DNA of 64,000 nt from Nonomuraea basaltis (GTDB lineage Bacteria > Actinomycetota > Actinomycetes > Streptosporangiales > Streptosporangiaceae): assembly GCF_005893125.1 (NCBI RefSeq), contig NZ_VCJS01000005.1:62001-126000 (forward strand), in the 5' to 3' direction. Both the position numbers and the translations under genes were made by a program. A model generated the notes under the pieces. The model made no database searches. It was not told where the DNA came from and saw nothing but the letters and a program-made list of their open reading frames with translations. Position 1 is the first letter of the stretch. Each line of letters starts with the position of its first letter. Positions 55,968 to 63,431 of the stretch are shown piece after piece.

Positions 55968-56785
55968 CGTTGCATATCGCGTTCGAGACGGTCGCTGGTT
56001 CCCCTGATCGAGTCAACGAGGATTGGGCGGCGGCCAGCCCGAACGCCGTGATCGTCCTTGACGGAGTGACCGCGCCTCGCGTGGCAAGCCGGGGATGCCG
56101 CCACCCTGTTGCCTGGTTCACGCAGCAGCTCGGTGTGCGTCTGCTCATGCTGCTCGACGACGACCTGGACATGCCAGACGCACTCGCCAAAGCGATCGAC
56201 CAGGTTGCCGAGCTACACCGGAACTCCTGTGACCTGGAGAGTCCCGGTGTTCCGGCAGCGGCTGTTGCCATGATCCGCAAGCGCGGGGATGGCACGCTGG
56301 ACTATCTCGTGCTGGCTGACACGGTGATCGTTTTGGACACCGACACGGAGATGCGAGTGGTGTCGGATTCGCGCGTGGAGCATGCCGCGCCAGAGGAGCT
56401 CGCCGCCACCAGAGAAGAAGCCATCGGCACGCCTGAGCATCAAGCAGCGGTAGCACGAATGTCGGTCGAGCAGTTGAAGAAGCGCAACGTGCCAGGTGGC
56501 TACTGGGTGGCAGCCGCAGAACGGGAAGCAGCGTTCAACGCCCTCGTCGGCCACGTGCCGGTAGAGCGGGTTCGGCGAGTGGCGATACTCACCGATGGAG
56601 CCAGCCGGGCGGTGGACACCTTCAACGAGATGGACTGGGCGGCCTGCCTCGACTACCTCCAGGAACACGGACCGCGAGGCCTCATTCAGCATGTTCGCCG
56701 CATCGAGCAGACTGACCCCGCTGGCGCGAGATGGCCGCGGTTCAAGGTGTCAGACGACGCCACGGTGGCCATCGTGGAGATGTAA
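55964..56785 (+). CDS. PP2C-family Ser/Thr protein phosphatase
   Basis: A 273-residue protein. RVNEDW and VIVLDGVTAP (Asp33) form the first metal region, then ADTVIVLDTDTEMRV, ILTDGASRAVDTF and SDDATVAIVEM supply later PP2C acidic motifs. No transmembrane or sensor domain. PP2C enzymes reverse Ser/Thr phosphorylation; coupling to the HTH protein suggests control of that regulator or its signal. Similar PP2C genes occur in actinomycete integrated elements. Confidence 0.75.
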   Translation: MTLHIAFETVAGSPDRVNEDWAAASPNAVIVLDGVTAPRVASRGCRHPVAWFTQQLGVRLLMLLDDDLDMPDALAKAIDQVAELHRNSCDLESPGVPAAAVAMIRKRGDGTLDYLVLADTVIVLDTDTEMRVVSDSRVEHAAPEELAATREEAIGTPEHQAAVARMSVEQLKKRNVPGGYWVAAAEREAAFNALVGHVPVERVRRVAILTDGASRAVDTFNEMDWAACLDYLQEHGPRGLIQHVRRIEQTDPAGARWPRFKVSDDATVAIVEM

Positions 56786-56850
56786 CTGGTGGATGGAATG
56801 GGGGCATGAAACCCATCGCCTGACCTTCTTTCACGCTCTACCTTTGGAGC

Positions 56851-57150
56851 ATGGACCCCACAGAGAGTGATCACTTCGCCACGATCACGACCCCCGCCGG
56901 AAGCGTCGTCCACTTCCCGTTCCTCACTGGACAGGAAGCGGGCCAGATCGCCCAGCAGTATGGCCCTCCAACCGAGCCGCTCCCGCCCCACATCGAAGCG
57001 GGCAAGGATAAGCAGCCCTGCGGGAAGTGCGGGGGCCAGGGACACTGGTACGAGACCGTGGAAGTCGAGAGCCCGTCCGGGAGCAAGGTCACCACGCAGA
57101 AGCGGGTCAACTGCCGGACCTGCGGCGGCACTGGAAGCATCCCCAAGTAG
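56851..57150 (+). CDS. DnaJ-like zinc-motif protein, 99 aa
   Basis: N-terminal beta part (FATITTPAGSVVHFPFLTG) and C-terminal CGKCGGQGHW ... CRTCGGTGSI, a CxxCxGxG pair as in DnaJ zinc domains. Small Cys-rich protein; role unknown. Followed by a good terminator. Confidence 0.65.
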   Translation: MDPTESDHFATITTPAGSVVHFPFLTGQEAGQIAQQYGPPTEPLPPHIEAGKDKQPCGKCGGQGHWYETVEVESPSGSKVTTQKRVNCRTCGGTGSIPK

Positions 57151-57153
57151 ATC

Positions 57154-57181
57154 GGCCCCGTCTCCGAGAGGAGGCGGGGCC
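57154..57181. terminator. Strong terminator hairpin
   Basis: GGCCCCGTCTCC (57154-57165) / GGAGGCGGGGCC (57170-57181) with a 4-base loop and one wobble. Lies between convergent genes and can serve both. Confidence 0.8.
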
Positions 57182-57199
57182 GCGGTCGCGTTGAGGCGT

Positions 57200-57892
57200 C
57201 TATCGTTCGCAGACCACGCCGTCGCCGTCGCGGTCCTGGTACCAGGAGTACTCGGGGTCTACGCCCTTCCTGTACGGGCCGTAACCGTTGCGGTTGGCTT
57301 CGGCGCAGGTGCCGTAGCGCGGATCGTTCCCGGAGGGCGGGTCGCTCTCCGTCGGCGTCGGCTTTGGCGTCGGGGTGGGATTGCTGCCGCCTCCGTCGCA
57401 CTTACCGGACCAGATGCGCAGCCGCTCCTTCTTCGCCTTGGCCTGCTCGGCGAGCATGACCTTGATGTACTTGTCGTTAGGCTTGTACAGGGCAGCTTTG
57501 CCGTATCCGTATCTGATGAGGTTCCTGTTGACGTGCACGCCCTTGGCGTTGAACGCGTAGTACAGCCAGCGCCCGTACCTGTCCTTTGGCGCCTTGTCGG
57601 CGAGCGGGTAGACCGCCTTACCGACCGGGAGCAGAGCGGCGGTACGGGCGGTCGCGGTCTTGAACCAGCACTGGCCGCGCTCCGGGGTGTCCACCTCTAA
57701 GAGCCGGACCCGTAGTTTTTTGCCGCCGCGCATGACGTCGATCGTGTCGCCGTCCACGATTTTCACGACCTTGGCCGACACCGTGCCCTTCGGAAGGCCC
57801 GGGGGAGCGGCATACGCCGGCGCCGCGATGGCAAGCGGGGCGAGGACGGCGGCGGCTGTGAGGGTGGTGGCCGTGCATGAGCGTACGCGCAT
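57200..57892 (-). CDS. Secreted thermonuclease-like nuclease with Excalibur domain
   Basis: A 230-residue protein. Signal peptide (CTATTLTAAAVLAPLAIAAPAYA). Staphylococcal-nuclease-like core KVVKIVDGDTIDVMRGGKKLRVRLLEVDTPERGQCW and DRYGRWLYYAF with the SNase Asp/Arg/Glu catalytic region. C-terminal YSWYQDRDGDGVVCE is an Excalibur calcium-binding motif. Secreted nucleic-acid degrader; could provide nutrients or act against DNA outside the cell. Confidence 0.85.
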   Translation of the reverse strand: MRVRSCTATTLTAAAVLAPLAIAAPAYAAPPGLPKGTVSAKVVKIVDGDTIDVMRGGKKLRVRLLEVDTPERGQCWFKTATARTAALLPVGKAVYPLADKAPKDRYGRWLYYAFNAKGVHVNRNLIRYGYGKAALYKPNDKYIKVMLAEQAKAKKERLRIWSGKCDGGGSNPTPTPKPTPTESDPPSGNDPRYGTCAEANRNGYGPYRKGVDPEYSWYQDRDGDGVVCER

Positions 57893-57978
57893 GGCGTGAC
57901 TCCAGAGACTGAAGATGTGGACGGGGGTAGGACGCCCGAGAGGCTGGCGAGGTGTACAGCCGTGCGCCGCCGCTGTGC

Positions 57979-58176
57979 TCAGCTATCCGTTGGCTGCCGT
58001 TGGATGCCGAGTTGTTCCAGCGGTCCGAACTCTTTCTCGACCCAGCCGAGTCGGCCGCTGGCGGCGCCGTTCAGCAACTCGATCACTGGCTCGTTGGTTT
58101 TCGGGTCGGTGCGTCCGCTGTCCATCCACAAGCGGCCTTCGCGGTCCATCCATGCCCAGGCGACGTTGGAGCTCAT
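57979..58176 (-). CDS. Hypothetical protein, 65 aa
   Basis: ATG 58176 (MSSNVAWAWMDREGRLWMDS) overlaps the upstream stop. Small mixed protein, coupled to the gene at 58173. No family recognised. Confidence 0.55.
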   Translation of the reverse strand: MSSNVAWAWMDREGRLWMDSGRTDPKTNEPVIELLNGAASGRLGWVEKEFGPLEQLGIQRQPTDS

Positions 58177-58451
58177 GGCGCGTCTCCGGTCCAGATGGAC
58201 AGCCCGCGGTCCTCGTCGCTGCGGCCCTGGGATGCCTCCCACGCCCACACCTTGACCCGGTTGCGCGTGGCTTCCTGTGTCAGCTCGGTCTCGGTTGCGG
58301 CCCGGACCTCTTGCACGCATCCGTAGTCGAGAGCGTTCTGGGGCAGCTTCTGAAAGAGACGGGCGTGGAAGCCGTCTCCGTCTGCCCACGTCTCGTACTG
58401 CAGCAGACCGCGGGGTTGGGAAGGCTGCCCATTGTCCGTAGGGTTGTCCAT
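58173..58451 (-). CDS. Hypothetical protein, 92 aa
   Basis: ATG 58451 behind GGAGG. Mixed alpha/beta with ALDYGCVQEVRAATETELTQEA. First gene of a short leftward operon behind a strong promoter. Function unknown. Confidence 0.6.
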   Translation of the reverse strand: MDNPTDNGQPSQPRGLLQYETWADGDGFHARLFQKLPQNALDYGCVQEVRAATETELTQEATRNRVKVWAWEASQGRSDEDRGLSIWTGDAP

Positions 58452-58516
58452 AGTCGGACCTCCACCCGTCCGATCAAGGCCCCTGCCAGGTGGTTGCACG
58501 CCTGGCGGGGGCCATC

Positions 58517-58545
58517 TTTATGTGCGCATCAGTGTGGCACGTCAA
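58517..58545 (-). promoter_or_regulatory. Leftward promoter
   Basis: TTGACG (58545-58540), 17-bp spacer, CATAAA (58522-58517) on the minus strand, about 70 bp ahead of the gene at 58451. Confidence 0.6.
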
Positions 58546-58560
58546 GGTGTCTTAAACCAT

Positions 58561-58612
58561 CCCTACGTGCATTACAGAGCCCCTACGTGTACCTATGTTT
58601 GCCCTGGTACAC
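58561..58612. promoter_or_regulatory. GntR-gene operator region
   Basis: Direct CCCTACGTG copies at 58561 and 58581 (20 bp apart), and an inverted pair GTGTACC (58587-58593) / GGTACAC (58606-58612). The latter spans an upstream ATG at 58595, favouring the later GntR start. Confidence 0.6.
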
Positions 58613-58630
58613 CCAGCCATCGTTGATCGC

Positions 58631-58891
58631 ATGCATCCGAGTCGATCGAAGTGGCGGCAGGCATACGCGGCCATCTGCGACCGGATCCGCACCGGCGAGC
58701 TCGCCCCCGGCGACAGGGTGCCGACCGTGCACGAGCTGATGACCGAGTGGGGCATGTCCAACACCGTCGCCCAGAAGGTGCATCGGGCCTTGCGCGAAGC
58801 GGGGCTAGTGGAGACGGAGCCCGGTACGGGCAGCTACGTGCTTGAGGGCGCCGCGGAGAAACTTCAGGCGGCCGGCGAGGACGACGGCTGA
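58631..58891 (+). CDS. Minimal GntR-family regulator, 86 aa
   Basis: Winged-helix only: KWRQAYAAICDRIRTGELAPGDRVPTVHELMTEWGMSNTVAQKVHRAL then VETEPGTGSYV. No effector-binding domain. ATG 58631 is chosen; ATG 58595 would place an inverted repeat in the coding sequence. Minimal GntR proteins control transfer or lysogeny in many actinomycete elements (KorSA-like roles). Confidence 0.75.
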   Translation: MHPSRSKWRQAYAAICDRIRTGELAPGDRVPTVHELMTEWGMSNTVAQKVHRALREAGLVETEPGTGSYVLEGAAEKLQAAGEDDG

Positions 58892-58952
58892 GTCTGCGAC
58901 CTTGCCATGTCCGGAACGCGATTACCTGACCAGGGCACGCTAGGTCATGACC

Positions 58953-58992
58953 GGGCATGCCCTGTCTCACCGGATCAGGCGCGGGCATGCCC
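58953..58992. promoter_or_regulatory. Two GGGCATGCCC palindromes
   Basis: Perfect 10-bp palindromes at 58953-58962 and 58983-58992, 30 bp apart, with a related GGGCACGC at 58933. They lie just ahead of the GntR gene at 59009 and are its likely operator. Confidence 0.7.
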
Positions 58993-59008
58993 TCTTACGG
59001 TCGGCTCC

Positions 59009-59245
59009 ATGATCGAGTGGGCGCCGGACGAGACAGTGTGGGAGCAGCTCTATACGATTCTGCGCGAACGCATCGAAACCGGTACTTATAAGCCACGGAT
59101 GCCGCTGCCGTCGATAACCCACCTAGAGCAGGAGTTTGGGGTGGCCAGAGGGACGGTCCGGAAGGTATTGGGCAAGTTGAAGGATGACGGCTACCTTCGG
59201 GCGATTCCAGGCAAGGGGACCTTTGTCGTGCCTCGAACGCAGTAA
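59009..59245 (+). CDS. Minimal GntR-family regulator, 78 aa
   Basis: IEWAPDETVWEQLYTILRERIETGTYKPRMPLPSITHLEQEFGVARGTVRKVLGKL and KGTFVVP form a complete winged helix without effector domain. ATG 59009 follows the palindrome pair. Second of two tandem GntR proteins; probably a switch with the first. Confidence 0.75.
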   Translation: MIEWAPDETVWEQLYTILRERIETGTYKPRMPLPSITHLEQEFGVARGTVRKVLGKLKDDGYLRAIPGKGTFVVPRTQ

Positions 59246-59260
59246 CCGGACAGCGCTCAC

Positions 59261-59289
59261 GCCCCAGCCTCAACCGCTGGGGCGTTTTG
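59261..59289 (+). terminator. Terminator after the second GntR gene
   Basis: GCCCCAG (59261-59267) / CTGGGGC (59277-59283), then GTTTTG. It ends the element-side transcripts at the chromosomal border. Confidence 0.8.
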
Positions 59290-59595
59290 ATGCCCGGCGT
59301 CCGTTGTCACCCTCCGTCTTTACGTAACCCATGACGTTTGGGCCCACGCAAGTTCGACGAAGTGAAGCCAAAGGTCCGCGTCTGACATGGCATACCGACG
59401 ACCCGCACACACTCGCTCGACGCGCCCCGACGCGGCTTCCCGGCCGGCACGTGCCGAATCACGCACTCCGCCCGCGCATGCCGAGCGGAGGACGCGCTCA
59501 ACTCATGTCGCCGTGGGCACGCGTCCGGCCGATGCCAGCCTGAACGGCGGGCTCGCACCGGCGGGTGGGGATGGCACGGACATTGTGGGCTTCCG
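59290..59595. other. Gene-free border region before comEC
   Basis: About 300 bases with no convincing coding frame. In most actinomycetes comEA directly precedes comEC; it is absent here. The area between 59245 and 59595 may contain an attachment site or element end, but no tRNA, direct repeat or comEA remnant can be confirmed by eye. Confidence 0.4.
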
Positions 59596-62181
59596 ATGAC
59601 ATACGCCGATACGGACGGTGACGAGCGCAAGCACGCCTGGCCTCTTTCGCTCCCTGCCGTAGCAGCCTGGGCCAGTGCCCTGATCCTCCTCGGCTGCACC
59701 GCTTTCGCCGGCATGATCGTGGCAATGTCCGCAGCCCTCGGCGCCTCCGCCGTAGCGTGGTGGACCCGCACACCCGCCAGGCCGACCACCCAGTGTGACA
59801 CGCGCCTGCCATTCCGATGGAGTGCGTGGCGTTCGCGCTCGCCAGCCCCGGCAACAGCATGGCGCAACGCCACCATAGCCACACTGGTCTGCGCAGCGGC
59901 GACCTCGGCATCGGTCGCCTTCCGAGTCCAGGCCCTGACCACCGGACCGACGGCCGAACTGGCGGCAAGGGGCTCGTCCATCACCGCCCAGATCGCCCTG
60001 ACCGACGATCCCAAACGCCGGCCGCACCGAGGTGGGCACTTCAACCAGGAGAGCTACGTCATCCCGGCCACCCTGAAGGTCATTCGACTCGCCGGGAGCA
60101 GGCAAGCCGTCAACGTCCCGATCACCGTCTTCGCCAGCGGACGCCACTGGAGTGCCTTGCTCCCCAGCCAGCACCTTGAAGTCACCGGCCGCCTGGCAGA
60201 ACCGACCCCCGGCGACCTGGTTGCAGCCATCCTCTTGGTCCGGGGCGCACCACGAGTCCTGACGCCACCGTCCCAACTCCAGACGGTCGCAGGCAGCCTG
60301 AGATCCGGCCTGCGAGCCGCTGCGGACACCCTTCCCCCGGACCAGCGCGGCCTCCTCCCGGGCCTGGTCGTCGGCGACGTCTCACGCATGGATCCCCAGG
60401 TGGCATCCGACCTCAGGGAATCCGGGATGAACCACTTGCACGCGGTGAGCGGGGCAAACCTGGCCATCGTCGCAGGCGCGGCCCTCGCGATCTCCCGCCT
60501 CGTCGGCCTCTCCCTGCCCATGAGAGCGGGCTTCGCCGCCCTCGCGATGCTCGCGTTCGCCGTGGTGGCCCGCCCCTCCCCGAGCGTTCTGCGAGCCCTC
60601 CTCATGGGCTTGGTGGCGGCCGTCGCCCTCGGTACAGGCCGCGCAAGGGACGGCCTGGCGGCTCTGTCGGCAACGGTCCTCCTGCTGATGCTGTTCGCGC
60701 CCGAGCTGGCTCGCTCGTACGGCTTCGCCCTCTCGGTCGCGGCCACCGCAGGCATCCTCATCCTCGCCCCACGCTGGCGCGACCACCTCTCACCCACAGA
60801 GAACGAGGGCGACGAGTCCGAGCATGAACGGGAGACGAAGGGCGAGGACCGCAACCAGCGCCAGGTACACCAGCGGCACCAGAGCCCAGGCCACCGCCAG
60901 AACCCAGCTCAGAGCCGTGATGGGGCACCGCAGGGCGGTTCCGGGCGGCCGTACCGGCTCCCGCGATGGATGGCCGAGGCGGTGGCGGTGCCGGCGGCGG
61001 CCCAGGTGGCGGTGACTCCCGTGCTGGTGCTGATGTCGGGACAGTTGACGCCCGTGGCGGTGCTCGCCAACCTGCTCGTGGCACCGGCGGTGGCCCCCGC
61101 GACCCTGCTCGGGTTCGGCGCCGCACTCATCGCACCCCTATGGCCCGATGCCGCGAGCCTCCTGGTCATCCCGGCCGGTTACGCCGTCGGCTGGATCATC
61201 GCGGTCGCCCGCTGGGCGGTGAACCTCCCCTTCGCCACCGTGCCGTGGCCCAGCGGCCTCCTGGGGCTCGGCCTGCTCGGGCTCACGGTGGCGATCGCGA
61301 TCCCCATCCTGCGCCGCCGGGCCTGGCGAGTGCTCGCGTTGACGGCTGCCGGCGCCGCGCTGGTGGCGGTGTTGGTGGTCCGCCCCATCACCGGGCCCTG
61401 GCCGCCCAAGGGATGGCTGATGGTGATGTGCGACGTCGGGCAGGGCGACGGGCTGGTCGTCGCGGCCGGACCAGGGCGGGGCGTCGTCGTGGACACCGGA
61501 CCCGATCCGATCGCCATGGACCGGTGTCTGCGCAGCCTCGGCGTAGATGACGTACCGCTGCTCGTCCTCACGCACCCGCATGCCGATCACGTGGACGGCC
61601 TCCCCGGCGTCCTCAGGAACCGGCGCGTCGGCGCCGTGGTCGTCAGCCCGCACCAGACCGGCGCCGGAGCCGCCGACCGGATCTCGGCCACGTTGGCGCA
61701 GCGCCGGATACCCGAATGGGTGGCCGGACCGGGCAGCCGCTGGCGGTTCGGCCCATCGGAGCTGACCGTGCTCGCCCCCGATCCCGCCATGAGCGAGATG
61801 CACGGGCATGGGGAGGGCAGCGAGATCAACAACTCCAGCGTGGTCCTCCACGTACGCTGGCGTCCCGGCTCGATCCTGCTCAGCGGTGACCTGGAGACGG
61901 AAGCCCAGGACGATCTGCTGCACCGGGCCGGCATACGAGCGGACATCCTCAAAACCCCGCACCACGGATCGAACAGGCAGTCACCCGCCTTCCTGTCGTC
62001 CGTCGGGGCGCGAGCGGCGTTGATCAGTGTGGGCGCCGACAACGACTACGGTCATCCGGCCCCGTCCACGCTCGCCCTCCTGCGGCGGCTCGGCGCGGCC
62101 ACCTACCGCACCGACCAGTCAGGAGATCTTGCTGTGGTGGAGCGGGATGGGGGATTGGCGGTGGTTCCGCGCGGGCCGTAG
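59596..62181 (+). CDS. comEC: ComEC/Rec2 family competence membrane protein
   Basis: An 861-residue protein. N-terminal membrane helices, then the competence domain LPGLVVGDVSRMDPQVASDLRESGMNHLHAVSGANLAIV (about residues 251-290) with many helices around residues 285-600, and a C-terminal metallo-beta-lactamase domain with LTHPHADHVDG (about 658) and LKTPHHGSN. ComEC transports single-stranded DNA across the membrane; in actinomycetes it is often present without proven competence. Start at ATG 59596 is uncertain. Confidence 0.9.
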   Translation: MTYADTDGDERKHAWPLSLPAVAAWASALILLGCTAFAGMIVAMSAALGASAVAWWTRTPARPTTQCDTRLPFRWSAWRSRSPAPATAWRNATIATLVCAAATSASVAFRVQALTTGPTAELAARGSSITAQIALTDDPKRRPHRGGHFNQESYVIPATLKVIRLAGSRQAVNVPITVFASGRHWSALLPSQHLEVTGRLAEPTPGDLVAAILLVRGAPRVLTPPSQLQTVAGSLRSGLRAAADTLPPDQRGLLPGLVVGDVSRMDPQVASDLRESGMNHLHAVSGANLAIVAGAALAISRLVGLSLPMRAGFAALAMLAFAVVARPSPSVLRALLMGLVAAVALGTGRARDGLAALSATVLLLMLFAPELARSYGFALSVAATAGILILAPRWRDHLSPTENEGDESEHERETKGEDRNQRQVHQRHQSPGHRQNPAQSRDGAPQGGSGRPYRLPRWMAEAVAVPAAAQVAVTPVLVLMSGQLTPVAVLANLLVAPAVAPATLLGFGAALIAPLWPDAASLLVIPAGYAVGWIIAVARWAVNLPFATVPWPSGLLGLGLLGLTVAIAIPILRRRAWRVLALTAAGAALVAVLVVRPITGPWPPKGWLMVMCDVGQGDGLVVAAGPGRGVVVDTGPDPIAMDRCLRSLGVDDVPLLVLTHPHADHVDGLPGVLRNRRVGAVVVSPHQTGAGAADRISATLAQRRIPEWVAGPGSRWRFGPSELTVLAPDPAMSEMHGHGEGSEINNSSVVLHVRWRPGSILLSGDLETEAQDDLLHRAGIRADILKTPHHGSNRQSPAFLSSVGARAALISVGADNDYGHPAPSTLALLRRLGAATYRTDQSGDLAVVERDGGLAVVPRGP

Positions 62182-62294
62182 CCACCGGCTCTGGTGTCTC
62201 GGACAAATAAGAGGTACGCCAAACCCGTACTGAGGGTGGGCGGGTCATTCTCTTGAATACCAGGTTGTCGGCGGCGCATGGCATGCTGCCAGGC

Positions 62295-63266
62295 ATGGCG
62301 GGAACCGATCCAGCACCTGTGACCTTGGTGCTCGGCGATGAGGAATTGCTGGCCGAGCGGGCGGCGAGTGGCATCGTCGCGGCGGCGCGGGCCGCTGATC
62401 CGAGTGTCGAGACGCACGACCTCGTGGGGAGCAAGGTGACGACCGGTGAGCTGACGCAGCTGACCTCCCCCTCGCTCTTCGGCGATCGGTCCGTGGTGGT
62501 GATCCGCTCGGCGCAGGATCTGGCGAAGGACGTGATCAACGAGATCGTGGCCTACGCCAAGCAGCCGTCCGACGACACCGCGCTCGTGCTGATGCACCCG
62601 GGTGGGGTGAAGGGGAAGGCACTGGTCGATGGGGTGAAGAAGGCCAGGGCCGCGATGATCACGATCAACAAGGTCACCAAGGCGGGGGAGCGGCTGGAGT
62701 TCGTCAAGGGGGAGATCAAGCGGGCCGGTCGTGGCATCTCCGGGGACGCCGCGCAGGCGTTGCTCGATGCCGTCGGCAACGATCTGCGGGAGCTGGCGGC
62801 GGCGTGCAGCCAGCTGGTGTTCGACACCGAGGACAAGACGATCGGCGCGGCGGCCGTGGCGCGCTATCACAAGGGGCGGGCCGAGGTCACCGGGTTCAAC
62901 GTGGCCGACTCGGCGATCGAGGGGCGGCTGGCCGACGCTCTGGAGCAGTTGCGGTGGGCGCTCGGCACCGGAGTCGCTCCGGTGCTGCTGGTGAGCGCGC
63001 TGGCCGGTGGGCTGCGGTCGCTGGCCAAGGTCGGCAGCGCGCCGCGCAACCTTCGGGGCGGGCAGTTGGCGAGCCATGTGGGCATGCCGCCGTGGAAGGT
63101 CGATCGGGTGAAGCGGCAGCTGAACGGGTGGGGGCCGGAGGGGTTGTCGAGGGCGATCCAGGCCGTGGCCGACGCGGACGAGCAGGTCAAGGGCGGGGGA
63201 GCCGATCCGGCGTATGCGTTGGAGCATACGGTGCAGGTCATCGTGGCCAGCCGGACAGGGCGGTAG
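62295..63266 (+). CDS. holA: DNA polymerase III delta subunit
   Basis: TLVLGDEELLAERAASGIVAAARAADPSVE and VGSKVTTGELTQLTSPSLFGDRSVVVIRSAQDL are the HolA N-terminal domain; the C-terminus ARYHKGRAEVTGFNVADSAIEGRLADALEQL and SHVGMPPWKVDRVKRQL match clamp-loader delta subunits. It opens the sliding clamp. ATG 62295 is preferred; ATG 62283 and TTG 62253 are possible. Usual comEC-holA order. Confidence 0.9.
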   Translation: MAGTDPAPVTLVLGDEELLAERAASGIVAAARAADPSVETHDLVGSKVTTGELTQLTSPSLFGDRSVVVIRSAQDLAKDVINEIVAYAKQPSDDTALVLMHPGGVKGKALVDGVKKARAAMITINKVTKAGERLEFVKGEIKRAGRGISGDAAQALLDAVGNDLRELAAACSQLVFDTEDKTIGAAAVARYHKGRAEVTGFNVADSAIEGRLADALEQLRWALGTGVAPVLLVSALAGGLRSLAKVGSAPRNLRGGQLASHVGMPPWKVDRVKRQLNGWGPEGLSRAIQAVADADEQVKGGGADPAYALEHTVQVIVASRTGR

Positions 63267-63431
63267 CACGGCGGCCGTGGCGGCGGCCAGCTGTACGGGG
63301 CGGTAGCCGGGTGCCTCCAGATTCGGCGGCTGCGTGGTGGTGGCCGATCGGACGGGGCGGTGGTCGGGCGGAGCGTCCTCCCAGGGGATTCTGGTGGGAG
63401 GATCACGAGAGGCGGCGTCCCTCCTGCGCGG

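Noticed and set aside
1..59300. Integrase or replication initiator gene
   Set aside because: No tyrosine or serine recombinase motif and no RepSA-type protein is visible; the 46793-47284 protein looks only Xis/MerR-like.
59331..59543. Possible comEA remnant
   Set aside because: The frame has none of the helix-hairpin-helix pattern of ComEA and no ribosome site.
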